Assembly: GCF_005145045.1 (NCBI RefSeq)
Contig: NZ_CP039692.1
Coordinates: forward strand, 481,001-545,000
DNA: 64,000 nt
DNA from: Agrobacterium larrymoorei
GTDB lineage: Bacteria > Pseudomonadota > Alphaproteobacteria > Rhizobiales > Rhizobiaceae
Direction: 5' to 3'
Shown here: piece after piece, positions 8,264 to 17,142 of the stretch
Numbering within the stretch: position 1 is the first letter of the stretch
Layout of the letters: the number at the start of each line of letters is the position of its first letter
The notes under the pieces: generated by a model
What the model saw: only the letters and a program-made list of their open reading frames with translations
Database searches by the model: none
What the model was told of the DNA's origin: nothing
Position numbers and translations under genes: made by a program

Positions 8264-9868
8264 ATGGCTATAGGACGTCGTAAATTCAACCAGTTATTAC
8301 TTCTGGCAACCGCAGGCACTGCACTACCAGGCTCTGTCTTTGCAGCGGATGTCACCCGGCGTCCGGTGTCCGGCGGCACGCTCAATCTTCTGTATCGGGT
8401 CGATCCGGGCAATGCGCTCTTTGCCATCAACACCTCTTCGGGAACAGGGCAGGCCATTGGCCCGAAAATCGTTGAAGGACTGCTGACTTTCGATTTCGAC
8501 CTCACGCCACAACCGCTTCTGGCAACAGAGTGGTCGGTTTCTGATGACCATCTTCGCTATACGTTCAAATTGCGTCCGAATGTCAAATGGCATGACGGGA
8601 AGGCTTTCACTTCGGACGACGTTGCCTTTTCAATTTTCCGGCTCAAGGAGGCTCACCCGCGCGGTCGTATCACTTACCAGAATGTAACCGCCGTCGAGAC
8701 GCCCGACCCGCTGACCGCCATTATCGTGCTGTCCAAACCGGCACCGTTCCTGATTGCTGCGCAATCAAGTTCTGAATCACCCATCGTGCCGAAACATATT
8801 TTCGAAACGCTAAAGCCCGGCGATGGACAGACACTCAAGACCGCCATCGGCACCGGCCCGTTCCGGCTAACGGAATGGACACCGGGCAGCCACCTCATCT
8901 TAGAGCGCAACCCGGATTACTGGGATCCTGGCAAACCCTATCTCGACCGCATCGTGCTACGCATCATCACCGACCCGGCTGCGCGCGCGGTGGCGCTGGA
9001 AACCGGCGAGGTTGATATCGGCGACAACCCGGTGCCGCTGGCCGATCTGGAACGACTGAAGCAAAATCCTGATCTGGTGCTGGATACGACGACCTATGCT
9101 TATGCGGGGCCGCAGCAGCAGCTGTTCTTCAATTACGACAACGAAATCTTCGCCAAGAAGGATGTACGTCTTGCCATTGCCAAGGCGATCAATCTTGAAG
9201 AAATCGTCAATGTGGCACTGTTCGGTTATGGTCAGATTTCGCCAAGCCCCGTCAGCACTGCGCTGCCCAAATGGTACGATCCTACGGTCACGGCTTATCC
9301 GCATGATCCGAAAGAAGCCGAAAAGCTTCTGGATAGAGCGGGCTATCCACGCAAGGCGGATGGCAAACGTTTCAACGTGCGACTGACCTACAACTCCTAT
9401 CTGACGCCAGGTTACGCGGATGTCATTCGCAACCAGCTCGAAAAGATCGGCGTCGCGGTCGAAATCCGCAAATACGATCTGCCGACCTATCTCAAGACCG
9501 TTTATACGGACCGCGCCTTCGATCTGGTGGTTGAATCTCTCTCCAACACTTTCGACCCTTCGCTTGGCATACAGCGCGCCTATTGGAGCAAAAACTTCAA
9601 ACTCGGCCTGCCCTTTTCCAACGCCGCTCACTATGCGAACCCGCTAGCCGACGCCCTGCTCGAGGCAGCTGCCATCGAGCCGGATGAGGCGAAGCGGAAA
9701 GAGATATGGAGCGAGTTCCAGCATCTCATACACGACGATGTTGCCTCGGTGGATCTCGTGGCCGCTGGCAACCAGATCGTCGCCCACAAGAAGGTGAAGA
9801 ATTACGTCACAGGCGCGCAGGGGCTCAACTGGAGCTTTGGTGACCTTTGGCTCGATCCGAATTCCTGA
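8264..9868 (+). CDS. Dpp/Opp-type ABC transporter solute-binding protein
   Basis: This 534-residue family 5 binding protein starts at ATG 8264, eight bases after GGGGA; the frame is open further upstream but that part does not look coding. The signal MAIGRRKFNQLLLLATAG has a twin-arginine motif. Typical landmarks follow: SGGTLNLLYR, IVEGLLTFDFDLTPQPLLATEW, LRYTFKLRPNVKWHDGK and IGTGPFRLTEWTPGS. It is similar along its length to the protein at 824-2419; both contain PRGRIT and VETPDPLTAI-type segments. It leads a plus-strand unit with a rhodanese and DszC/DszA-like monooxygenases, which suggests that it captures an organosulfur compound. It has no permease of its own next to it. Confidence 0.9.
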   Translation: MAIGRRKFNQLLLLATAGTALPGSVFAADVTRRPVSGGTLNLLYRVDPGNALFAINTSSGTGQAIGPKIVEGLLTFDFDLTPQPLLATEWSVSDDHLRYTFKLRPNVKWHDGKAFTSDDVAFSIFRLKEAHPRGRITYQNVTAVETPDPLTAIIVLSKPAPFLIAAQSSSESPIVPKHIFETLKPGDGQTLKTAIGTGPFRLTEWTPGSHLILERNPDYWDPGKPYLDRIVLRIITDPAARAVALETGEVDIGDNPVPLADLERLKQNPDLVLDTTTYAYAGPQQQLFFNYDNEIFAKKDVRLAIAKAINLEEIVNVALFGYGQISPSPVSTALPKWYDPTVTAYPHDPKEAEKLLDRAGYPRKADGKRFNVRLTYNSYLTPGYADVIRNQLEKIGVAVEIRKYDLPTYLKTVYTDRAFDLVVESLSNTFDPSLGIQRAYWSKNFKLGLPFSNAAHYANPLADALLEAAAIEPDEAKRKEIWSEFQHLIHDDVASVDLVAAGNQIVAHKKVKNYVTGAQGLNWSFGDLWLDPNS

Positions 9869-9889
9869 CCATTTACCAAGGAGATCAGC

Positions 9890-10978
9890 ATGTCAGAACA
9901 ATCCATCAGTAAAAACACGCTCATCAATTGGCTGGAAGACGACCAGGAGCTTGCCGTGATCGATATACGGCCCACGGATGTCGTCGGCTATGCCTCGCCA
10001 CTGTTTGCGACCAACCTGCCCGCAGACAGGCTGGATACCGAGCTTGATCGCTTCGTTCCGCGCCGATCCGTCCGCACAGTGCTGGTGGATGATGGCACAG
10101 ACATTGGCCATCACGCGGCTGACCGGCTGAAAGCCAAGGGGTGGAGTAACATCCATTTTCTTGACGGCGGAATACCTGCGTGGATCGAAGGCGGTTCGGA
10201 AAACCTCCCAACTTTCGACATTCCCGGCGTGCCTTTTGTTCAGAAGGTGCGCGCGGAAAAGAACACGCCCGTTATCTTCGCCCGCGAACTCAAGGCGTGG
10301 AAGGACGCTGAAGAGAACGTTGTTGTTATCGACACCCGCACCACGCCTGAATATGAGAAGGCGCATGTTCCCGGCGCTATCAACGTACCGGGCGCGGAAC
10401 TGCTGCTGCGTTTTGCAGACCTTGTTCCATCCGCAGAAACAAAGATCGTCGTGTCCTGCGCAGGGCTTCCACGCGCGATCCTCGGCGCACAGACCTTGAT
10501 CGATGCAGGCATAGAAAACAGCGTCAGCTACCTGCACGATGGAACGCGCGGCTGGACAGACGATGGCTTTGAACTGGAGACGGGCCGGTCAGGCATCTAC
10601 CCGCCTGCAACTTCGGCAGCAAAGCGATTTGCACAGGCTCGCCTGGAAACCTTCTCGGCCAAGGATGACCTCACCTTCATCGATCATGCCACCGTCGAGA
10701 GATGGTTGGCGGATGACGCGCGAACAACCTATTTCCTCGACGTTCGCACCCCAGATGAGTTCGCGGAGTCGCATCTGCCTGGCTCGATTTCATCGGAAGG
10801 CGGCCAACTGCTTGGCGTTGCCTATCGCACGATTGCTGTGCGTGGGGCACGGGTCATTCTCGTTGATGACCTCCTGGGAGCCCGTGCACGCGTCGTTGCG
10901 CACTGGCTGAAACGCCGCGGCTTCGAAATTGCGCTTCACCTCCATGATTTCGAGCAGAGTGCTCAGGCCGCGGCCTGA
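9890..10978 (+). CDS. Triple-domain rhodanese-like sulfurtransferase
   Basis: This 362-residue cytoplasmic protein contains three rhodanese-type repeats, about 5-110, 125-235 and 260-360. Each shows the family landmarks, for example VVIDTRTTPEYEKAHVPGAI in the second and YFLDVRTPDEFAESHLPGSI in the third. Only the middle repeat has a candidate active-site cysteine (Cys190 in VSCAGLPRA); the first has LVDDGTD and the third LVDDLLG at that place, so those two are probably structural or regulatory. Rhodaneses carry sulfane sulfur as a cysteine persulfide. The gene starts 21 bases after the binding protein with an AAGGAGA ribosome site. Placement beside organosulfur oxidation genes suggests it handles released reduced sulfur or thiosulfate. 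Confidence 0.87.
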   Translation: MSEQSISKNTLINWLEDDQELAVIDIRPTDVVGYASPLFATNLPADRLDTELDRFVPRRSVRTVLVDDGTDIGHHAADRLKAKGWSNIHFLDGGIPAWIEGGSENLPTFDIPGVPFVQKVRAEKNTPVIFARELKAWKDAEENVVVIDTRTTPEYEKAHVPGAINVPGAELLLRFADLVPSAETKIVVSCAGLPRAILGAQTLIDAGIENSVSYLHDGTRGWTDDGFELETGRSGIYPPATSAAKRFAQARLETFSAKDDLTFIDHATVERWLADDARTTYFLDVRTPDEFAESHLPGSISSEGGQLLGVAYRTIAVRGARVILVDDLLGARARVVAHWLKRRGFEIALHLHDFEQSAQAAA

Positions 10979-11041
10979 GCAAAGAAATCCCTTACAGTCT
11001 GAGCAAGTTTTTCTTTCTGACGGACCAAGGATTTTTAACTC

Positions 11042-11061
11042 GCAGCCGGAATCCCGGCTGC
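11042..11061 (+). promoter_or_regulatory. Perfect hairpin in the leader of the DszC-like gene
   Basis: GCAGCCGG and CCGGCTGC form a perfect eight-pair stem with a four-base loop, 48 bases before the DszC-like start and about 60 bases after the rhodanese stop. There is no T run, so it is not a classical terminator. It may be an mRNA stability element or a weak attenuator. Confidence 0.4.
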
Positions 11062-11109
11062 TACCATCATGGACATTGCCCGGATGCCTCCGCGCAAAGG
11101 ATTCAAAGA

Positions 11110-12363
11110 ATGACCGACACCCTGCACGCCTGGGGATCTCCACCCAGCAAACGCTATGATGCAATCGCAAACCGGGTCCGTCTGACTTTCGCGCAGATTG
11201 CCACCGATACGGTGACGCGCGATCTCGACAGGCAACTTCGCTTCGACGCGTATGAAGCATTGAAAGCAGCTGGCTTCTCCAAATTGCGCCTGCCGGAACA
11301 GCACGGTGGTCTCGGTTTGACCCTGCCTGAACTTTTCGGCCTGATCATCGAATTGGCTGAAGCCGATCCCAATCTTACCAATGCCTACCGCAGCCATTTC
11401 GGCTTTACCGAAGACCTGCTCAACGCCCCCTTAAGTGCATGGCGTGACATCTGGCTTGGCCGGCTCGGAGAAGGAGACACCATCGGCAGCGGCTTTTCAG
11501 AACTCGGTGACACGCGGCTTGGGACCTATTCGACACAGCTGATCCGTGACGGAAGTGGCTGGCGCCTGAATGGCGAAAAATACTACACTACCGGCTCGCT
11601 TTACGCCGACTGGATCACGCTGGGTGCTGTGGATGGAGATGGCCAGCCAATCGGTGCGCTTGTGCCGACGCGGGCACCCGGTGTTGACATCGTCAACGAT
11701 TGGGATGGTTTCGGGCAGGCACTGACGGCAAGCGGCACGGCCCGCTTTACCGATGTCGCTATCGCAGATGAGCTGATCAAACCCAGCGCGCTTCGGTTCA
11801 GTTACTCCGGCGGATTTTTCCAGCTGGTTCATCTGGCATCGCTTGCCGGCATAGGCCGCGCTGCGGCTTCTGATCTGGCGCGTCTGGTGGCGGACCGCAA
11901 GCGTGTTTACCAGCGCAGCAATGCCGGGCGCTTTGCGGACGACCCGCAAATCCTTCAGGTCGTCGGTGAGGTTCGGGGTGCAGCCTATACCGCAGGCGCG
12001 ATCGTGCTGAAGGCAGCGGAGGCGTTGCAAGCGGCCTATGATGCCAATCTTTCTGGCGACGAAGAGCAGATCGCCTTCACCAACCGCAACGCCGAAATCG
12101 AGGTCAGCCAATCCGTGACGGTTGTCAGCAAACTGATACTCGAAGCCTCAACCACGCTTTTTGACGCACTTGGTGCCTCTGCCGCCAAACGCAGCCACGG
12201 GCTTGATCGCCACTGGCGCAACGCACGCACCATTACCTCCCACAATCCGCGCATCTACCACGACCGGATCGTCGGCGATTTCGCCGTCAACGGTGTCGCT
12301 CCGCCCGCCAATGGCGGTGTCGGAATAGCAGTTCAACCTGACAAAGAAAAAACACACGCATGA
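11110..12363 (+). CDS. DszC/SfnB-like flavin monooxygenase of the acyl-CoA dehydrogenase fold
   Basis: This 417-residue protein has the acyl-CoA dehydrogenase architecture: an N-terminal helical domain with RLPEQHGGLGLTLPE near 60, a middle beta domain with IGSGFSELGDTRLG and NGEKYYTTGSLYADW, and a C-terminal helical domain ending DRHWRNARTITSHNPRIYH. That C-terminal signature is typical of the DszC, SoxC and SfnB group, which oxidise sulfides, sulfoxides or sulfones with reduced flavin, rather than of true fatty acid enzymes. The stop overlaps the ATG of the following DszA-like gene by four bases, so the two are translationally coupled, as in two-step S-oxidation then C-S cleavage. The substrate is not determined. 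Confidence 0.87.
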   Translation: MTDTLHAWGSPPSKRYDAIANRVRLTFAQIATDTVTRDLDRQLRFDAYEALKAAGFSKLRLPEQHGGLGLTLPELFGLIIELAEADPNLTNAYRSHFGFTEDLLNAPLSAWRDIWLGRLGEGDTIGSGFSELGDTRLGTYSTQLIRDGSGWRLNGEKYYTTGSLYADWITLGAVDGDGQPIGALVPTRAPGVDIVNDWDGFGQALTASGTARFTDVAIADELIKPSALRFSYSGGFFQLVHLASLAGIGRAAASDLARLVADRKRVYQRSNAGRFADDPQILQVVGEVRGAAYTAGAIVLKAAEALQAAYDANLSGDEEQIAFTNRNAEIEVSQSVTVVSKLILEASTTLFDALGASAAKRSHGLDRHWRNARTITSHNPRIYHDRIVGDFAVNGVAPPANGGVGIAVQPDKEKTHA

Positions 12364-13670
12364 GCAAACCAAAACGCCGGCTGAACCTGAACGTCGGTAT
12401 CAACACAACCGGTTATCTTCCCAACGCCTGGAAATATCGCACCGGCACGCGCCACGATATCAACGATATCGATTATTATCGCCGCCTCACGGAAATCGCC
12501 CATAAGGGTCGGTTCGATGCGGTGTTTCTGTCGGATCATCCAGCACTTCTGACCGATCCGCTCAGCCGGCCCTTTCACACCATCGATCCGCTCATCCTGT
12601 CCACATCCCTTGCGGCTCAAGTGCCAGACATCGGTTTCGTTGCGACAATCTCGTCAACATACAATTCCCCTTACAATCTGGCGAGGCGGACGCAATCCAT
12701 CGATATCGTCTCGGGCGGCCGCCTGATCATCAACGTCGTGTCTTCCTTCAATCCGAATGTCGCGGCCAATTTCGGCAACGCGCCACTGCCGCCGCGCAGT
12801 GAGCGTTACGCGAAGGCCACGGAGTTTCTGGATGTGGCCAAAAAACTGTGGTCCAGCTGGGATGAGCGCCGAGAACAAGACGTCCCCGAGGGCCGTTTCT
12901 GGGATGCGGCGAGCGCGCAAGCGATTGAGCACGAAGGAGACTTCTTCACCGTCAAAGGCCCCCTCAATGTGCCGCGCGGACCGCAGGGTCATCCCGTCAT
13001 AGCTCAGGCAGGTGCATCTGAAGGCGGCATCGATCTTGCCGCCCGCCATGGCGAAATAATCTATTGTAACATTCTATCCCGGCCCGCCGGGCAGGCTTTT
13101 GGCAAGAAAGTGCGGGACCGCGCCGTCGCCTTCGGTCGCGATCCATCCGGCATCCGCATCGTTCCGGGCCTCGTCGTCATTCTGGGCAAAACCCGTGAAG
13201 AGGCATTGAGAAAACACGAGCTCTTCAGCGGTGCCGGTTCTGAAGACGGACTTCTCGCCCGCTTCATTAAAGAAAACGGCCTTGATCCCGACCGCTTCGA
13301 TCCGGATGCTGTGTTGAATGCGGAACAATTCATACCGGACCAGAACCGCCAGTGGGCAGTCGGCATGGGACTTGGCCTGTCCGATCTCCTGACCCATGAG
13401 CGGCTGACGGCACGCCAAGTCGTGCGACGCTCCGAGGGACATCACCGCCTGCTACTCGGCACCCCCGAAGAGGTGGCAGATGGCATTATCGATCTATGGC
13501 AGGACGGTACCGTAGATGGCTACACCCTTCAGCCTCCAAGAGCGCCGGATGACATTATCGAATTCGTAGATCAGGTCGTGCCGATTTTGCAGGATCGAGG
13601 CGTCTATCCACGTGAATACAGTCCCGGTACAGTAAGAGATCGCTATGGTCTGCCTTACCCTGTCGAATAA
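12360..13670 (+). CDS. NtaA/SnaA/DszA-family FMNH2-dependent monooxygenase
   Basis: This 436-residue luciferase-like enzyme belongs to the branch with nitrilotriacetate monooxygenase NtaA, pristinamycin synthase SnaA and the sulfone monooxygenase DszA. Landmarks are FDAVFLSDHPALL, IGFVATISSTYNSPYNLARR, DIVSGGRLIINVVSSFN, ERYAKATEFLDVAKKLW, GPLNVPRGPQGHPVIAQAGASEGG and the C-terminal GTPEEVADGIIDLW. It should bind reduced FMN from a separate reductase. Coupling by an ATGA overlap to the DszC-like gene suggests that both act on one substrate. In the Rhodococcus pathway DszA converts a sulfone to a sulfinate, which DszB then desulfinates; a DszB-like gene is present 6 kb away on the other strand. 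Confidence 0.88.
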   Translation: MSKPKRRLNLNVGINTTGYLPNAWKYRTGTRHDINDIDYYRRLTEIAHKGRFDAVFLSDHPALLTDPLSRPFHTIDPLILSTSLAAQVPDIGFVATISSTYNSPYNLARRTQSIDIVSGGRLIINVVSSFNPNVAANFGNAPLPPRSERYAKATEFLDVAKKLWSSWDERREQDVPEGRFWDAASAQAIEHEGDFFTVKGPLNVPRGPQGHPVIAQAGASEGGIDLAARHGEIIYCNILSRPAGQAFGKKVRDRAVAFGRDPSGIRIVPGLVVILGKTREEALRKHELFSGAGSEDGLLARFIKENGLDPDRFDPDAVLNAEQFIPDQNRQWAVGMGLGLSDLLTHERLTARQVVRRSEGHHRLLLGTPEEVADGIIDLWQDGTVDGYTLQPPRAPDDIIEFVDQVVPILQDRGVYPREYSPGTVRDRYGLPYPVE

Positions 13671-14001
13671 AAGCAGCACAACCGGAACGACCAAGTGCAG
13701 CGCAATGCGGATGGCCGGAAAATATCACTTATGCGTCGCCGGAAAACCTATGGCTACAAGCTACTGTAACAAGGGAGAGCAACGCAGCGTCGATAGTCAG
13801 GTGTCGGTCAGGTCGAGTAGAGGGCAGCAACCACTCGGGGGCTATACCCTTAGTTATTGGGCCTGATTACGCTGAGGACCGCACAGACCAAAAATTGATG
13901 GCGGCTTTTCCCTTGCAAGAAAGTCCGTCCGTTTCGATATGGAATGTCCGGCCATCGTCGCACTCTGTCGGCGGCCAGTTTTCGTTTAACGGGAAATTCC
14001 C
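13671..14001 (+). other. Intergenic stretch between two monooxygenase genes
   Basis: No convincing gene or strong terminator is seen. GGGAAA lies just before the downstream ATG. The gap suggests that the second NtaA/DszA-type gene has its own promoter, but I cannot place it. Confidence 0.5.
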
Positions 14002-15321
14002 ATGCCCAAGTCGCTTCATCTCACCGCCTTCATGCGCCCCGTCAGCCTTCACACCGGCGCTTGGCGCTATCCGGGCGCCTATGCGGATGCCAACTTCAAT
14101 TTTAGTCATCTGAAATCATTCGCCCAGAAACTGGAACAGGCAAAGTTCGACGCCTTCTTCATGGCGGATCACTTGGCCGTCCTCAACATGCCGGTCGAGG
14201 CGCTGAGACGCAGTCACACGGTGACGTCTTTCGAGCCCTTCACCCTTCTGTCAGCTCTTGCCGCAGTCACCGACAGAATCGGTCTCGCCGCGACAGCTTC
14301 CACCACTTTTGACGAGCCTTATCATGTAGCGCGCCGTTTTGCCTCCCTCGATCATATAAGCGGCGGACGGGCCGCCTGGAACATCGTCACGACGTCAAAC
14401 CCTGATGCCGCCCGCAACTTCGGGCTCGACGGGCACCTTGAGCATGGCGAACGCTACAAGCGGGCGCGCGAATTCTTCGATGTGGTGACAGGGCTGTGGG
14501 ACAGCTTTGCAGACGATGCATTCATTCGCGATCAGGAAAGCGGAATCTTCTTCAATCCGGACAAGATGCATGTGCTGGACCATAAGGGCGAGGATTTCAG
14601 TGTTCGCGGGCCGCTGAATATTGCCCGTCCGATCCAAGGCTGGCCAGTCATCGTGCAGGCAGGACAATCAGAACCCGGCAAGCAACTGGCAGCCGAAACT
14701 GCCGAAGTCGTTTTTGCCGCCCCGCGCGATCTTGACACGGCGAAAACGCTGTATGCCGATATCAAGGGACGCATGGCACCGGTGGGTCGCGATCCCGCAC
14801 ATCTGAAGATCCTGCCTGCAGCGATGATCGTGATCGGTGATACACCAGAGGATGCCAGGGCCAAGCGCGCAAAGCTGGATAGCCTCGTGCACTACGATAG
14901 CGCCATCGCCTCACTTTCCATTGCGCTTGGCCATGATGCCTCCGGCTTCGATCCTGGTGCGCCCCTGCCAGACATCCCGGAAACAAACGCCAGCAAGAGT
15001 GGAAGGGCGCAGGTGCTGCGACTGGCCGAGCAGGAAAAACTGACAGTGCGTCAACTCGCCCAGCGCTATGGCGGCTATGCTGGTCTTGCCTTTATCGGCA
15101 CGCCCGAAACCATCGCAGACGATATGGAAACCTGGCTGAATGAAGAGGCCTCAGATGGCTTCACCTGCGTCTTCCCCTTCCTGCCGCAAGGGCTGGACGA
15201 CGTCACGGAGAAGCTGGTTCCAGAACTGCAGCGGCGCGGTCTGTTCCGCAAGGACTATGAGGGGTCGACTTTGCGCGATCATCTTGGCCTTCCCCGCCCC
15301 GCAAACCGGTTCTTCCTTTGA
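14002..15321 (+). CDS. NtaA/SnaA/DszA-family FMNH2-dependent monooxygenase (second copy)
   Basis: This 439-residue enzyme is another member of the NtaA/DszA branch of luciferase-like monooxygenases. It begins with TAFMRPVSLHTGAWRYPGA, then FDAFFMADHLAVL, IGLAATASTTFDEPYHVARR, HISGGRAAWNIVTTSNPDAA, the ERYKRAREFFDVVTGLW helix, GPLNIARPIQGWPVIVQAGQS, and the C-terminal RRGLFRKDYEGSTLRDHLGL. It resembles the copy at 27548-28885 more than the coupled copy just upstream: both end with RRGLFR, then a YEGSTLR segment. The different copies probably handle different S- or N-substituted substrates. It is the last plus-strand gene before the convergent SsuABC-type operon. Confidence 0.88.
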   Translation: MPKSLHLTAFMRPVSLHTGAWRYPGAYADANFNFSHLKSFAQKLEQAKFDAFFMADHLAVLNMPVEALRRSHTVTSFEPFTLLSALAAVTDRIGLAATASTTFDEPYHVARRFASLDHISGGRAAWNIVTTSNPDAARNFGLDGHLEHGERYKRAREFFDVVTGLWDSFADDAFIRDQESGIFFNPDKMHVLDHKGEDFSVRGPLNIARPIQGWPVIVQAGQSEPGKQLAAETAEVVFAAPRDLDTAKTLYADIKGRMAPVGRDPAHLKILPAAMIVIGDTPEDARAKRAKLDSLVHYDSAIASLSIALGHDASGFDPGAPLPDIPETNASKSGRAQVLRLAEQEKLTVRQLAQRYGGYAGLAFIGTPETIADDMETWLNEEASDGFTCVFPFLPQGLDDVTEKLVPELQRRGLFRKDYEGSTLRDHLGLPRPANRFFL

Positions 15322-15541
15322 AGACACAGCGGTATCCGCCTTCAAAACGAAGACCAAACACGAGCCGAGACATCATACAGACGCTGAGCGCTCTTTTTCG
15401 AGTAGCTGACGCTATGCGAACTTGGTAACAACCGTTCGTAGGCTGGGACCTTCGAAGTGGAGACGGAGCGTTAATCGGAGAGCGCAATTTGGCGCTCCTA
15501 TTCCGCCTGCTCTTTGAGTTTTTATTCCGAATCCGATATCC

Positions 15542-16276
15542 TCAAATAACATGCGCGACCTGAAGGGCAGTCAGAACTTCACTTTTTAACTCTGCCAAGC
15601 GCAAAGCGCGGCGGTCTCTCGGGCGGGCAACATCGACGTCGATATCTTTCTGGATACCGCCATTTCTGGCGCCCATCATGTAAATCCTGTCACCGAGATA
15701 AAGCGCTTCGTCAATGTCGTGGGTGACCAGTAGAAACGATATGCCGCGCTGTTCCACGAGCTTGAGGATCAGGTCCTGCAGCTTCATGCGTGTGAACGCA
15801 TCCACTGCGCTGAATGGTTCATCCAGCAGCAATATTCGGGGTTCCGTGTAAAGCGCGCGCGCAATCGCAACGCGCTGAGCCATCCCTCCGGAAAGCGCCT
15901 TCGGCAAGGTGGCCGCATGCCCATCCAAGCCCACATCTTCGATCAGCCTGTTGACCTTGGTAACATCGAAGCCGCGACCATCTGCGTAGCCGATGTTCTG
16001 AGCCACCGTCAGCCAGGGCATCAACCGCGGCTCCTGAAACACAAACGCGACGGGCGGGAACGACGATTTGCCGTGATGCCGCTCCACGTTGACCGAGACC
16101 TCCCCGGCAAAGCGCTGGTCAAGCCCGGCGGCTATGCGCAGAAGCGTACTCTTGCCGCAGCCACTGGGCCCAAGCAACACGGCTGCTTTGCCATCTTCAA
16201 GCTGAAGATGAATATCATTCAATACGACGGTATTCCCGAAGGATTTTTCGCGCACGTCTATGTCGAGAAGGCTCAT
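15542..16276 (-). CDS. SsuB/TauB-type ABC transporter ATPase
   Basis: This 244-residue ATPase has Walker A GPSGCGKST near 37, Q-loop FQEPRLMPW near 82, signature LSGGMAQR near 128, Walker B ILLLDEPFSAVD near 149 and the H-loop VTHDIDEAL near 184. The LMPW after the Q-loop is typical of nitrate/sulfonate/taurine importers. It overlaps the permease gene by four bases, and the order binding protein, permease, ATPase is standard. The gap to the convergent monooxygenase (15322-15541) contains an imperfect hairpin near 15478-15500 (arms AGCGC and GCGCT) but no clear terminator. Confidence 0.9.
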   Translation of the reverse strand: MSLLDIDVREKSFGNTVVLNDIHLQLEDGKAAVLLGPSGCGKSTLLRIAAGLDQRFAGEVSVNVERHHGKSSFPPVAFVFQEPRLMPWLTVAQNIGYADGRGFDVTKVNRLIEDVGLDGHAATLPKALSGGMAQRVAIARALYTEPRILLLDEPFSAVDAFTRMKLQDLILKLVEQRGISFLLVTHDIDEALYLGDRIYMMGARNGGIQKDIDVDVARPRDRRALRLAELKSEVLTALQVAHVI

Positions 16277-17142
16277 GCGGCTTTCCCTCCAATCGAGGTG
16301 GAATATGTGTCCCGCCAGGACAGGCAGCGATCTTCAATAAGTTTGAAGGCGCTATCGGAAATCTTGCCAAGCACGGCCAGACAGATGATCGCGATCAGGA
16401 CGAGATCTGGTCTCGACAGCTCTCGTCCGTCCGAAAGCATGTAACCGATGCCTTCCGATGCTGCCAGTAGCTCAGCCGCAACGACACTCAGCCAGGCGAG
16501 CGACAAGCCGTAACGCAGCCCCGTAAAGAGATGCGGCAGCGAGGCTGGAATGAGGATGCGCAAGACGAGCGTGGGTAGGGATTGGCCGTACATCTCCCCC
16601 ACCTCGACCAATTTGCGATCAACATTTCGAATGCCGGAGAAGAGGCTTAGATACACCGGAAAGAAAGCGCTTTTGGCAATCAGCACGATCTTGGATGTTT
16701 CGCCTATCCCGAACCAGATCATCAAAAGCGGCACCCAGGCAAGGCTTGGTACGGCCCGCAACGCCTGAAAGCTAGGCTCGAGATAGCGCTCAGCCGAGTA
16801 CCACAGACCAACGATCGACCCGACGATGATGGCAAGCAGCGAACCGGCCACGAAGCCGAAGAACACCCGCAAGCTGCTGGCTGCGATATTCGTCCAGAGC
16901 GGTCCCTCAGCCAGATAGAGGAATGTGCTGTAGAGATCGGATGGCGGGGGCAGCACATAAGGGCTGACCCACCCTAGACGAACAAAGATTTCCAGCATCA
17001 ACAGAGCACCAACCGGTACGATGGCGCCACGCAGATCGATCGACAGCAGCTTTCGTCCAAAACCGGAAACCACGCTTGGGACGCTGGCGTCCTCCCTCCT
17101 CGAACGGCCATTATGCCGAACCTCTTCGCTGGAAAGCGTCAT
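16273..17142 (-). CDS. SsuC/TauC-type ABC transporter permease
   Basis: This 289-residue inner-membrane protein has about six hydrophobic segments and the BPD transmembrane domain. The EAA-like cytoplasmic loop is seen as EVGEMYGQSLPTLVLRILIPASLPHLFTG, and the segment ALRAVPSLAWVPLLMIWFGIGE is characteristic of the sulfonate/taurine/nitrate permease family. The first about 25 residues are charged and cytoplasmic. It overlaps both neighbours by four bases, making a tight three-gene operon. A role in aliphatic or aryl sulfonate import is inferred from family and context. Confidence 0.9.
   Translation of the reverse strand: MTLSSEEVRHNGRSRREDASVPSVVSGFGRKLLSIDLRGAIVPVGALLMLEIFVRLGWVSPYVLPPPSDLYSTFLYLAEGPLWTNIAASSLRVFFGFVAGSLLAIIVGSIVGLWYSAERYLEPSFQALRAVPSLAWVPLLMIWFGIGETSKIVLIAKSAFFPVYLSLFSGIRNVDRKLVEVGEMYGQSLPTLVLRILIPASLPHLFTGLRYGLSLAWLSVVAAELLAASEGIGYMLSDGRELSRPDLVLIAIICLAVLGKISDSAFKLIEDRCLSWRDTYSTSIGGKAA

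Noticed and set aside
13671..14001. Searched for a CRISPR array or regular repeats here and in other long gaps
   Set aside because: No regularly spaced repeats were seen anywhere in the window.
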